Source of the DNA: Ministeria vibrans ATCC 50519
Taxonomy: Eukaryota > Opisthokonta > Filasterea
DNA: 64,000 nt
Direction: 5' to 3'
Assembly (NCBI GenBank): GCA_943704425.1
Contig: CALSCP010002159.1
Coordinates: 32,222 to 96,221, forward strand
This document shows positions 11,726 through 22,917 of the stretch, one piece after another. A program made the position numbers and the translations under genes. Each line of letters begins with the position of its first letter. Positions within the stretch are counted from its first letter, which is position 1. The notes below the pieces were generated by a model. It was not told the origin of the DNA. It made no database searches and saw only the letters and a list, made by a program, of their open reading frames with translations.

Positions 11726-14140
11726 ATGCGGGTGTCGATGGACTTGAACATCGTCCGACGTCTAAGAGCGAGGGAATTGGGTTCGCGTCGTCGTGGCACG
11801 CAGCTGCGACAGAATCGGTATGCCAACCAGTCGTGCTGTCCCGGCTGGACGCCCCTCGGCTCATTCTCGCGACGTCCTCTTGTTCTCCAGGATCATGTAC
11901 ACCAACATCGTGCCTGGGTTCTCTGTGCGCGACTGTACTGTGCCCAATGTAATCGTTCGCAAATTCTCGTCGGACGGTCGTTGGCTTGTCTGCTTCTCGC
12001 GCTCCAGCAGCGCCCTTGTCGTCTACAGATTCACCGTACGTACCCTCCCCACCCCTTGTGCATGTACCTCCGCGCCGTCTCGCTGCGTTTCCGTGTGATG
12101 TCTTGGATGCGACAGTGAGTTCACTTTCGTCGTGCGTCTCTTCATAGGGCGTCTCTCCGCCCAGCGCTGACTTGCTTACCGCCGAAGGAGCGCAGGAGTT
12201 TGCTAGAGTATCTGCATGGAGTACTTTTTTTGTTGAGATACACTCGGTTATTCTCTCGAATGGCGGAAGTGAGTTGCAAAAGGTAAGTCTGACACCACTC
12301 ATCACGTTTCCCTCTCTCTCTCTGTGTACCTCTCTCTCACTGTGCATCTATCTCTATCACTGTGCATCTCTCTCTATTACCATCACTTTGTATCTCTCTT
12401 TCTCATTCTCCCTCTCTCTTTTACTTGTTTCTTTCTCCCTTCTCTCTCATTATACCTTGTTTCTCTAACCCACCTCTCTCTTCGCTTTTAGGACTTTTGT
12501 TTGTTCTCCGAGAACCACAAGTATGTCATTGTTGGAGGATCGTCGATTGCGACCGACGAGGCGACGGGTGCATCACTCACGTCGACGTATTGTAGTACAT
12601 ATCATTTGCGAAACAGTAAGACACTCTAGTGTGTTGAGCTTTTGCTTGATTTATTATTATTATTATTATTATTTTGTGGTGAGTGTAGCCACCCTTTATG
12701 TGGTAGACCTTGCAACAGGAATTGTGTGTGGTCAGCGGACATTTATGCGGGACTGGGTGACTCTGGCGTCTTCGCAAGGGGTGTTCCTGCACGACGATGT
12801 GCTCTGTGTGACACTACAAGAGTCCCAAACGCTTCAACTGCTTCATCTCCGTCCTGACGGTTCTCTCGTTGACCTGCACGCCATTGGGCCGTTCTGTTAC
12901 GATGACGATCGTCTTGTACTGGCTCGCACAGATAGCGCGACGAGACGATCAACACAGTCAACACCGACACCTGCGCGCTCCACGCCCTCGACATCGACTT
13001 CAACTACGACAACCACCGCCACAAACACCGCCACAACCACCGCTACAGCCGCCGCCACAGCCACAGCCACAGCCACAGCCACAGCCACAGCCACAGCCAC
13101 AGCCACATCCGCCACCTTTTCCTTTCAGCCCGCCATTAACCTACTTCCACCGCGCCTTGCCTTTGTCCCATCCACCAGCAATACTACTCCTGCGACCTTC
13201 CGGCCCGTCACTCTCCCCTCCACTAGCAATGCTTCTGCCGTTCCCGGCACTTCCACTCTCTCCATGCTCCTGACAGTAAGATAGAAACACATTGTGTGTG
13301 CGCTGCACAGCAGACCGTTTGATTCTGATTGGTTTTGGTGTGATTGTCAGCCCAACGTTGACGATGCAATGTCGACGTGGGGCACAGGAACTCTCGAGCG
13401 ACCCTCACAGTGCATCTCAGGACTCATTCAACGTCTTCTCTCGTATGCCCATTTAAATTGTGATTGCTCTGACTTTGACGTGTCTTTTTTCTGTCTCCGT
13501 CTGTCACTGCGTGTAGCCATCTGTACCGCCAAGCATTGCGTAAACGGCAAGGCGGAGACATTGACGCTCTGCACTCGTTCTATTCCCAATTTGAGCAGGT
13601 ACGCAAGTTTTTGGTGCATGCGCGCAAGCACCCTTTTCTTCCTTGACACGCCTGCACTCGTTGCTTTTCTCTTTTCCCTCAGGTTGCGTCGCTGTGCATC
13701 CAACGCGCGCAATTCCTTGACGCGAACCACCTGCTCATCCGGCTTACCCTGCCATCGCTTCTCAACGCACGCACTACCACCACCGGCACAACCTTTGCGC
13801 TTCTTGTCATCTACTCCATCGCTACCACCGACATTCTCTCTGTGTTCGACACGCAAAGTGAGCAGCTTCTCCGTCTCTTTGAGCACCACTCCGCCTTCTT
13901 TCTGCATCCTCAGTCCTCCCAGGCCCACCTCAGCACCCCCTCATCCAGCATCTTTGCGCGTGATCTCATGCTACGTCAAAAGTTTGCTGTCAATAGTGCA
14001 CACAATGGCGGAAAGGTGCAGGCGACGCGACGGGTGCTTGCCACTCTCCCGTTTTGCTGCCAAGTATGATGTTTTTTGTTCTTCTCTGTGTATGTGTATG
14101 TGTATGTGTATGTGAATGTGTATGTGAATGTGTATGTGAA

Positions 14141-14177
<37 letters not shown>

Positions 14178-14661
14178 GTGTAAAGTGCGAGTGTAAATCT
14201 GTGCACACTGACTGTGTCTCTCTGTCTGTCTTACTCTCTCGTGCACTTTCCCGTAGAGTCTGGCCGAGACGCCCTACTTTGACCACGACCTGTTTGTCTA
14301 CGACGACAAACTCATTTCTGCTGCGTATCGAATCCGCCAAATCAGCGAATATCCCATCAAATTCCATTCAAGAAAGGTCCGTCACTGTTTCGCTGACACA
14401 GTAAAAGTTGATTTTGTTTTGCTCGTTTCTGCCTAGACTGGCAAAGTCCTGTTTCGCATTCCAACCGACAAAGCACAATCGTCCCATGAGAATGGACCGA
14501 GACCCAAAAGAGCTGCAAAGTAACATTCACACATATTCTCCGTCCCGACTGACACACCGCGCACATCTAGTTTTGTCTTTCATCCGTTTCTGCCCTTTGT
14601 CCTTTCGGTCCAACACACGATTCATAATCCCGCCACTGTGAATATCCACTTTAAAACTTAA
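11726..14661 (+). CDS. DET1: DET1 homologue (DDB1-CUL4 ubiquitin ligase co-factor)
   Basis: DET1 works with DDB1, and with COP10 or DDA1, in CUL4 ubiquitin ligases that control transcription factors in the nucleus. Eleven exons join in frame: 11726-11817, 11891-12035, 12148-12282, 12492-12615, 12689-13275, 13351-13442, 13517-13598, 13683-14063, 14257-14376, 14437-14519, 14571-14661. Family landmarks appear in order: VIVRKFSSDGRWLVCFS near the N-terminus, CLFSENHKYVIVGGS, LHAIGPFCYDDDRL, QFLDANHLLIRL, LMLRQKFAVNSAHNGGKVQA, ETPYFDHDLFVYDDKLIS and the C-terminal FVFHPFLPFVLSVQ. A poorly conserved insert in exon 5 includes an Ala-Thr run coded by a CAGCCA hexamer array (13057-13105). Length is about 650 residues, somewhat above human DET1 because of this insert. 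No DDB1 or CUL4 gene lies nearby. Confidence 0.93.
13020..13110 (+). repeat. Coding CAGCCA hexamer array in DET1
   Basis: Imperfect then perfect CAGCCA units encode alternating Ala-Thr within DET1 exon 5. The frame is preserved, and the array sits in a region that is variable between DET1 homologues. Confidence 0.85.
14088..14181 (+). repeat. (TGTGTA)n intronic microsatellite
   Basis: About 15 TGTGTA/TGTGAA hexamers lie in the eighth DET1 intron. The gene continues correctly on both sides, so this repeat is not a breakpoint. Confidence 0.95.
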
Positions 14662-14957
14662 AAAATGAACATTGTATAATAATATTGTGAAACGCTACGC
14701 AAGCATCGAGAGGGAGCGGAGCCTGATAGACTGGTGTGCAAATAAGGACGCGATAGCACCAAAATAAATACCTCAATGATTATTGGTTAATTTGTGAGTG
14801 ATTCGTGAAGAATATTTTTATTGTGTGTTTTCCTTTGTGATATCCCGAATAAGTCAAAATAAGTAAACTCATGACGATTGATAAAAAAAATAAAAATATA
14901 TAAAAATCACTTTTCTCCCTGTCGTCCAGACCACCCCCCCCGCCAGCGCATCTTCCG

Positions 14958-17900
14958 ATGGCCGATCCGAGTGGCCGCGGGTCCGACAGCGCCGCTGCGC
15001 CGCCCGTCCTTGCCGAACTGCGATCGCTCGACGGTGTGCAGCAGCCCATTTCACGCACCACTCGCGTCAAGGTACCCTTCTTCGTCCCTCCTTCCTCCTC
15101 CTTCCCGTCGTTTTCTCCATATTTGCGCCTTCATGTTTCTGAGAGAAGGAAAAATATCTCAACTTTCGTCCAACTTTTTTCATCCTCAGTACACTTGTGT
15201 GGCCGTTTGCGACCGGTTCCTGGCCGTCGGGGCAAACACTGGTGGAGTATACTTCTTTGAGCGACGAACTTTGCGCTATTTACAGGTATGTGTGTGTGTG
15301 GTATGAGAGAGAGTGATCTGAGACTCCAAAATGAAAAATAAAAACCTGTGTGTTTCTCTCTTCTAGGTTGTCTCGCACAAGCACGAATACGGCGCAGCGA
15401 CATGTCTTCGGTTTGCTGCAGACAACAACCATCTTGCTGTGGGCTTTGCCAAAGGGTTTGTCACTGTCTGGGCGACAAACTTGCGAAGTCTCAAACTGAA
15501 GGAAAAGGTACTTTGTGTGTGTGTGTCAGATCCACCTCCCTCTCTCACACTCACCCGGTATTATTTTCAAAAAAACCCCCTTTTGTAGCAACTGGCCGTG
15601 GTCACGGACTTGCGTGATTCGCCCGTCGTCGATTTGGCATGGGACGACCGCACCATGGTGCTGTTTGCTGGCGACGAGCGCGGTTGGATCAGTCAGACGC
15701 GCGTGAAGACCTCTCACTCCAAGGCGCTGTTCAACTCGACTGAAATTGTCTACCGTGCCGAACATGTAGTGCAACTGTCCTTTTGCGAGACGCGCCTACT
15801 GGTGAGCACCCGAACACGCTGCTTTGTGCTCGACACCGAACACCAAAAGTGCATCCCGGTTGGCAGTAAACCGCGCGATGGCGCCTATGGCGCGTGCATT
15901 GTACACCCCGCAGGGCGTCCCACTTCGGTGGTGTTTGCAGCGCGACCCGGCTCGCGTGTATGGGAAGCATCGCCTTTGGACGGCTCGGTTGTGTCCACGC
16001 TGCCCTTCAAGCCCATTCTCTCGTCGATGCCTTCGTCGCCTCTCGTGAGCGTGTCGCGTCCCCAGCTGGTTGGCGGCGCCCAGGGTCATCCATCCGTGGT
16101 ATTTTCGCGTCTCCAGTGCACCTCAGAGGGTCTATTGGTCGCGTACGCAGACAGTCGTGTATTTCTGATGGATCCTGTTGCAACACGCATTGTTGCTTGG
16201 CTGCATTTTGGCGAAGACACACACTTTGTCAGCATGACTGTGACAGGCAACACTGCCTATCTCATTACGACCGCATCACGTCTGCACGAGCTTGAGGTGC
16301 TTCTTCCGCGATTTTGTGCGTCACGTCTCTATGCCGTTGGTGCCTTTGTGCAGTGTGCGGCCTTTCTCTGGCTCAGCGATCCGTCGGTGCGCAACCGTGT
16401 GCTTGAGCGCATTCTTCTTGAGCTGCGCGCCACCGTCGCTGCCAACGAGGACGCATGTGGCTGCACGATTGCTCAGTGGGACGCCGCCACGGAGATTGCC
16501 GCGGCGGCCCAGCTCAAGAGTGACGGCGACACTGACCTACTGAGTATGGCGGGTGACTTGGATGCAGGTGACACTGCCAGCACCTTCTTTGACGACGACA
16601 CCGCCTTTAGCGAATGTACTGCCGATCTCGACGACTCCATCTCGCGTCCTACCATTACCAATTTATACGCAAGCAATGCCAGCATGCTATCTTCCTCTCC
16701 GCCGGTGGCTCATGCAAACTCCCATAAGTCTCCTCTGTCCTCATCACCGGTCGCCTCGTCGCCGTTCATTCCGGGCGTTGTCACCGTACGTCGTCCCGAC
16801 GACTCTCTCGACGAGAAACCCTTTTTGCGCAGCGCCTCGTCCACTTCGAGTGCGGCTGGCGAGAGACATTCCTCTTCTATTGCACCAGCAGTAGTGGCAG
16901 CGGCAGTTGTAGATGAGTCTGTGCTAACCCCCAAGGCTGAGCCTGTGCCCGAAGTCGCCGTACTGCCTTTGATCGCGGACGACTCAACGACCGACCGTGT
17001 TGCCCCGCCCGTTGAGCCAGTCGCTGCCGAGTCGTTTGTCGACGCGGAATTTGAAGCAACACCATTGGCAGTGGCGGTGGCAGTGGAGAAGGAGGAAAAG
17101 GAGGAAAAGAAAGAAGACGAGGTGGCGAAGACAGCGGAGCGAGAAGCGGTGGAGATGGTCGCCGCACCATCAGTGGTGTCCACGACGGAACCGACCACGA
17201 TTGCTGAGTGCGAAATCACGGAGCCAGCAGCCCCCATCGTGGAGTTGGCAGGTACACCAGAGGGTATCACCGACGCAACCCCAGAACCTGCCTCAGAGAT
17301 TGAATCAACACCTGAGCCAGTGACCGCGCTGACACCTGAGCCAACACCTGAGCCAGCGTCTGAGCCAACTTCTGAACCAGTGGCTGAGCCAACACCTGAG
17401 CCAGCGTCTGAGCCAACTTCTGAACCAGTGGCTGAGCCAACACCTGAGCCAGCGTCTGAGCCAACACCTGAGCCAGCGTCTGAGCCAACACCTGAGCCAG
17501 CGCCTGAGCCAATTTCTGAACCAGTGGCTGAGCCAACACCTGAGCCAGCGTGTGAGCCAATTTCTGAATCAGTGGCTGAGCCAACACCTGAGCCAGCGTC
17601 TGAGCCAATTTCTGAACCAGTGGCTGAGCCAACACCTGAGCCAGCGTCTGAGCCAATTTCTGAACCAGTGGCTGAGCCAACACCTGAGACAGCGTCTGAG
17701 CCAACACTTGAGCCAGAGGCCGAGCCAACACCTGAGGCAGCGCCTGAGCCAATTTCTGAACCAGCGTCTGAGCCAGCGATTGAGACTTTGTCTAAGCCAG
17801 TCACCGAGCTAACACCCGAGCCAGCGTCCGAGCCAGTACATGAAATGTCGCCTGTGCTATTGCCTGAATCAGCAACTGAGCCCGCCCCTGAGCCAACACG

Positions 17901-20900
17901 TGAGCCAACACTTGTGCCACCATCTGAATCAACACGCGAGCCAACACCTGAGCCTCAACAACCCATCGCCTCTCCCTCTACGTCTGCGCCTGAGCTCATC
18001 GACACACCTGCGCTGGACGCAACCGAATCGATCGGTGTGGATGAAGGGGCGAGCGGAGAGAAGAAGAAAAAGAAGAAGAAGAAGGCCAAGATGAAGCGCG
18101 CCATTGTCGACTTGGACGCACCCACTGTGTCGCGTGCTTCTCTTGTTGACTTTGCCCTGCCCTCTACCGTAGTGCTTCAGCCGGAGACGGTCGCATCTCC
18201 TTCCACGACAACAACAACGGCAACAACAACAACAACAACGGCAACAACAACATCAGTGTCAACAACACCAGCAACTGCAACTATAACTACAAGAACAGCC
18301 GCAACAACAGCAACAGCAACAGCAACATCATCAACTGTAACGACAACTTTGCCAGTTCTCGAGTCGCCACTTCCTCCCCCTATCCAGGTCGCAGCTGAAC
18401 CCACACCTGCTGAGCCCGCTGCTCTTGTTGTTGTGTCTTCTGAGGTCGCTTCTGAAACTACCCTCGAAACAGCTCCTGAGACGACTTTAGAACAATCACC
18501 TGAGGCTGCACCCGCATCGCCTTTACCCGAAACCGAATCTACGCAAGAGGATACCACACCGCCGCTAGTACCCAAGCCGACACCCGAACCTACTGCGAAG
18601 GAAGAGCCTGCTGTTGCAGCGGAAGATAGCGCCATGTCTGATGTTGACACTTCGCCTGCTTCACCCACCGAGGAGGAGGAGGTTGCGTCGCCGCCTGTGA
18701 TGTTCTCATCATCACCACCCACTGTGGGATCGGCTCTCGAGTCCATTGACGAGGGCAAGAAGAAGCGTTCGACGACGTCGCTGCTGACCACCGCTACGTC
18801 TGCGTCGTCATCGTCGTCGTCGCTGTCCCTCTCGTCGACGATCGCGCAGAAGAAGAAGAAGAAGACGACGCGCGTGACAGACATTGAACCGGCGGTGGCA
18901 GTGACGCCCAAGAAGAAGAAGGGGGCGCGGCAGGTGAGCCATATTCTGTTGGGGCCCGGCGAAGCTTTTGTCGAGTCGAGCGGATCGCGCGCGATGCCCG
19001 GCTCAAGCGGACCTAACTCAGAGTCGGCAAGTCTGGCTGGCGGTGATCTTGCCGATGTGCCTCCCGTTGAAATGGAGAGTCTCCACTCGGCCTTTCACAG
19101 CGGGTCACTCGAGGTGGCGACCACGCCCGACGCGAGTGGTGACTTGCTTGTGACAAGTGTGACGGCACGCTCATCCTTTGACGCCGGTGGTGAAGATCCT
19201 TTTGACGCACGCAATACGATAAGTGTAGCAGGCACACCGCTCGTTGCGAGCCCCTCCAGTGCTCTTATTGCTCCTCCCTTTGCCGATGAGGACGACGAAG
19301 ACGACAGCGAATTGATTTTGCGCTTTGTTGAACTGTCGCGTTCCATACAGCTGTCGCGTGCGGCGCCACACATTCTGCGCGATTGGCTCGTGCAACTCGA
19401 CCGGTTTAGTTTGGGCCATCCAAGACACCAGCAGCCACGTCGATCTGGGGGCACACAGGATGTGTCGCCGGGCGCACGTGAGTGCATTTCGGCCTTACTG
19501 TGGGCGTGCATTGAGACGGGTGCTGTGGGTGCCGCAACGAGTGCGGAGTGGGACGACGTACAGGTGGCGCAGACAATTGAGCGTCACCACTGGTGGCTTA
19601 ATGTGGGCGACACTGCTGTGTTGTGCAACCGACGGCAGGCTGGCCAGTGCTTGCGCGTGCTGCGCAGCATTGGTGCAGTGCGGTCGGAACGCGACTCACG
19701 TCGTCGTGAAGTGGACAAGGTACTGTCGGCGAGTCGTACCGATGTTCGTCGTGCCGTCGAGCTGTTGCGTCAATTTGGTCTGCCTGACGGCCTTCCCTTT
19801 GTGCTCGGGCACCTTCCGCGTTTGTTTGCCCTTGATAGGACACTTGCCGCCGCGTTTTGCGCCGACAGTCACCCGTACGTGCTCCCACACAATGTGATAT
19901 CGCCATTCGACGGGGAGCACATTGACGACAATGGAGTGATTGCCTACCTGTCGCTGCTGCTGCTCGACGAGAGCAATGGGCGCGCGGCGCTCGGGTATCG
20001 CCACGATGGGGCGCTTGTGCAGCAGTGGGTACAGTTGTGTCTGCGCACAGGCGCACCGCCGCTCGACACTGTGGTGGCGGTGGGTGATGGTGAGCCGTGT
20101 GCTCAGGCACACAAAGCGCAGTGGCGTTATGGGTCACATTTGGATCGTGTTGTAGCGCTGCAACAAGGGAGCGGTTGTGACAGTGGCAAGAGCTTGTCGT
20201 TGTTGTCATCGTCGTCGCCTGGGTATACTTTGGCATCGGCGGGGTGTGGTGTGCGTCTTGAGGCAGAGTGGTTGTTACGGGCACTGGTTGAGCATGGTTA
20301 CTGGCCCGGAGTGGTTGAGATGCTGCTGGGCATGGGCGGCCAGGTTGCCGCAGTGGTCGACATTTTGCTGAGTCTCAGCGACGCCGACTACTTGTTTGCC
20401 AAGTTGCACGGGCGGGGACTCAAATTGCAACAGTGGGTTGACGTGTTGACACGCACAGTAGAACGCAGTGAGAATGGGAGTACCGGTGTGACGGTGACGG
20501 AGGTGGCGACGCGCCTGACGGGTGTGTTGGGACCGCATGCCATGTCGGACGCACTGACAGACCTGGGAGACGCCGTGCTTGCCCTGCTGCCTACCTCCTT
20601 CCCGCAGTGGCTGTTGTCGGTGTGTCGTGCGCGCAACAAGCAAGAGCAGGCGGTGCAAGAGCTGCTTGAGGCTGTCGATTCGCACCTGTGGTCACACAAG
20701 ACGTCGGCTTTGCCCACTCAAGCACAGTGGTTGGTTGCCGCTGAGACAGCCATTGCCGCGGGAACCGCCTCGCAAGAAACAATTGACTTTGTTCAAAAGG
20801 TACCAACTCGATAGTAGTTTTGATAACTCTATAGTTTTTTTGTATTGACATTAACATTATGTGCGTAGTGTTCTGTGGTGTTTGAGATTGACACGCCGCT

Positions 20901-21308
20901 CCCGCGCGGCCTGGAGGAGGCCTCGAGTCACTGGGGCGTCACCATGGCCCGCATGGTTGGCGAGGCTTGTCCTTTTTGTCAGGTGAGCAAAGCGCGTAAC
21001 CTGATTGACTTGCCGATTGTTAATAAGATTTATGATTGTTGTTGTTGTTGCTGTTGTTGTTGTGATTATTATTATTGTGATTATTATTATTGTTGTTGTT
21101 ATTGCATTTTTTGTTTTGTTTTTGTCGTTGTTGATTTTTTGTATTGCATTCGTAGTTACCATTGAACGAGCGACTGGGACTCACTTCGACTCTGCTCGTT
21201 TTTGGCTGTGGGCATGTGTTCCATCGTGCCTGTCTGACTGAAGGTGCCTGTGCGCTGTGTTTCCAGCGTCATTTGAGTCAACAACACCGACAAATTTCAA
21301 GCTTGTAA
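14958..21308 (+). CDS. HPS5: HPS5 (BLOC-2 subunit) with C-terminal RING-H2 finger
   Basis: HPS5 is a BLOC-2 subunit for traffic to lysosome-related organelles. Exons 14958-15071, 15190-15285, 15367-15507, 15589-20799, 20869-20982 and 21156-21308 give about 1942 residues. The N-terminal beta-propeller carries HPS5 hallmarks: AVGANTGGVYFF, RLLVSTRTRCFVLDTE, the RDGAYGAC block and ARPGSRVWE. A long low-complexity insert (residues ~680-910) is built from Glu-Pro-rich repeats, then Lys-rich, Thr-rich and acidic parts. After residue ~1360 a helical solenoid (HGYWPGVVEMLL, VLGPHAMSDALTDLG, VDSHLWSHK) matches the HPS5 C-terminal region. The last two exons add CPFC, then CGHVFHRACL and CALC, a C-x2-C...C-x-H-x2-H-x2-C-x5-C-x2-C RING-H2 pattern like HOPS/CORVET subunits. 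To my knowledge vertebrate HPS5 lacks it. Tail to tail with SRA1. Confidence 0.9.
17275..17965 (+). repeat. Coding minisatellite, Glu-Pro-rich repeats in HPS5
   Basis: Imperfect tandem units encoding EPTPEPASEP and EPISEPVAEP variants extend over about 690 bp in frame. Adjacent copies are nearly identical in DNA (for example around 17340-17480 and 17560-17700), which points to recent expansion. Confidence 0.9.
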
Positions 21309-21394
21309 AATGCAAAAGGAAGCTCGTTTATATTCTTTTTTTTTTTGTGTACAATGTCAATGGCTGTTAAGAGAAAGAAGCATTAGTGCGTGAG

Positions 21395-21976
21395 TCAGTG
21401 GCTGGCGGAGGGCATGCGGCCGAGGGCAATCAGCCGGCGCACAGCGGGCATCCAGGAGGATGCCTCGGATGTGTGGCGGGTGACGATGAGGACGTGCTCC
21501 TCGTCGGCCTCTTGCCAGCGTGCGGCGTCGATGTGTGCGGCGAGTGCGTCGACCCGCAGACGCAGTTCGTCGGGAAGCTGGTTGGCGTCGAGCTTCTCGT
21601 AGAGGGTGTTGAGGCGTTTGGTGACGTCGTCTCGCATGCGTCGGGTCGCTGGCGTCGCATCAGAGGCGGGCAGGAGGGCGTGCAGGGCGTTGGTGAGGCG
21701 AGCGCGAATCAGCGCAATGTCGGGCGTGTCGACGGCCGCGGGCGACTCGGGGGCCGCTGATACTGTTGTGGTGTTGGCGATGGGCAAGGTGGTGCATGGT
21801 GGAGGAGCTGTGGCCGACGTGGGGGGCGGTGCGGCCGTGGCAGCGGTGGTTGACGGACTTGCAGCGACAGCGCGACGGTGAGCATGCCGATCGCGTTTGG
21901 GAGCATTTTCCGACGCCTCTATTACATCGGGAGTGTCGTTCCAGCCCCGTGGCGCAGCCTCGTACGACCTAGACAT
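21395..21976 (-). CDS. SRA1: SRA1-domain protein (steroid receptor RNA activator protein-like)
   Basis: A single uninterrupted frame of 193 residues starts at ATG 21976. It begins MSRSYEAAPRGWNDTPDV, where the RGWNDPP-type motif is the N-terminal hallmark of SRA1 proteins and is shared with COPII Sec31. After a Pro/Ala/Thr-rich linker, residues ~105-190 (TRRMRDDVTKRLNTLYEKL, then RWQEADEEHVLIV, then ASSWMPAVRRLIAL) match the five-helix SRA1 domain, which is also the C-terminal fold of Sec31. In animals SRAP is a transcriptional co-regulator; in other lineages its role is unknown. The short length rules out Sec31 itself. An upstream in-frame ATG at 22012 would add 12 residues but fits the family less well. 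Confidence 0.88.
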   Translation of the reverse strand: MSRSYEAAPRGWNDTPDVIEASENAPKRDRHAHRRAVAASPSTTAATAAPPPTSATAPPPCTTLPIANTTTVSAAPESPAAVDTPDIALIRARLTNALHALLPASDATPATRRMRDDVTKRLNTLYEKLDANQLPDELRLRVDALAAHIDAARWQEADEEHVLIVTRHTSEASSWMPAVRRLIALGRMPSASH

Positions 21977-22129
21977 GTGAATAATGCGAATATGAATATT
22001 TTTATGATTCATAATTTTATTTTTGAATTTTGGGTCAGTTAAATATCTTTGTTTGCAAATAGTCTCTCCGTCCTCCTACGCCGCCTTCTCCCTTTCTCCG
22101 TTTCTCTCAGTAGAGACTTTACATATACG

Positions 22130-22840
22130 ATGCCCCACCCAGTGGGAACCAACCAACGCGGAGCCGTGTTCGCTGCCCAGTCGCAGCAGAACCGCTCTGG
22201 CCGGAAAACACGTCGCGGTGTTCGTCGCGTCACTGCTCGCGCTGCGTCGCGAGTTTCCGCACCCCTCCTGCAAGACCCAGTCGCCTTTCCACCACTTGTG
22301 CCACAGGAAGCGACACCGGCACCGTCCGTGCCGTCGATTGCCTCCAGTTCGTTTGCGGCTGCCGTTGCCCGCGCACCTGTGCGTCCGTCGTACTTGACGG
22401 CCGTCCAGCGCCCTGCCCGCGCCAAGTTCGTCGATGTCTTTGGAATCAAGCTGCTGAAGACCCACCACGAGCGTGTGGCGATCCGTTCTGCCGCACAGCG
22501 GCCCACAATGAGCGCGAGACGCGTCGAAAGGAATGCGACGCAAGCAACGCGCAAGGCGCTGATGCAATTGCCGGCGACTGTCATCCAACCCCGACCAGCG
22601 CCACTGCGCCGTCGCTCGCCCCGTGCCATCGCCACCCTTGTCCAGCGTTCTCGCTACCAGCGCCTGTCCAGCGTCCGTCGCTCGCTCAAGCGCGCCACCC
22701 TTGCCTCGGGCGAACAGCCGCTCGTGCGCCGTCAGCGTCTCTTTGCGCTGCTCCACCGGCCCTCCAAGTCGACCCTTCTCTCGCCGCTGTGGGCGTCGCT
22801 TCATCGCCACCTCTGGACTACTCCAGTGCACCACCAATAA
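22130..22840 (+). CDS. Unrecognised basic protein, 236 residues
   Basis: An uninterrupted frame of 237 codons starts with the first ATG at 22130, 60 nt after a T/C-rich leader that ends in an AG. I do not recognise it. The protein is strongly basic (Arg far exceeds Lys) and enriched in Ala, Pro and Ser. It has an Ala-rich segment (SSFAAAVARAPVRPSY) and a C-terminal part that could form amphipathic helices (QRLFALLHRPSKSTLL). There is no signal peptide, transmembrane span or cysteine motif. Base composition matches the surrounding exons, so it is probably a real nuclear or RNA-associated protein. It is divergent from SRA1 (153 bp apart) and lies 77 bp before the TrpE start. Confidence 0.55.
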   Translation: MPHPVGTNQRGAVFAAQSQQNRSGRKTRRGVRRVTARAASRVSAPLLQDPVAFPPLVPQEATPAPSVPSIASSSFAAAVARAPVRPSYLTAVQRPARAKFVDVFGIKLLKTHHERVAIRSAAQRPTMSARRVERNATQATRKALMQLPATVIQPRPAPLRRRSPRAIATLVQRSRYQRLSSVRRSLKRATLASGEQPLVRRQRLFALLHRPSKSTLLSPLWASLHRHLWTTPVHHQ

Positions 22841-22917
22841 CTTGCCATATACATCGCACACACTCCAACAGAAAAAAACAAAAAAAAAACAACAATAATA
22901 AGAATCAAAATATAATA

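Noticed and set aside
14054..14404. Cys-Val-Cys-Glu repeat frame near 14100
   Set aside because: It is the (TGTGTA)n microsatellite inside a DET1 intron.
16710..17804. 364-residue minus frame rich in Gly-Ser-Val (collagen-like look)
   Set aside because: It is the shadow of the Glu-Pro-rich coding repeat of HPS5, which has intact HPS5 domains on both sides.
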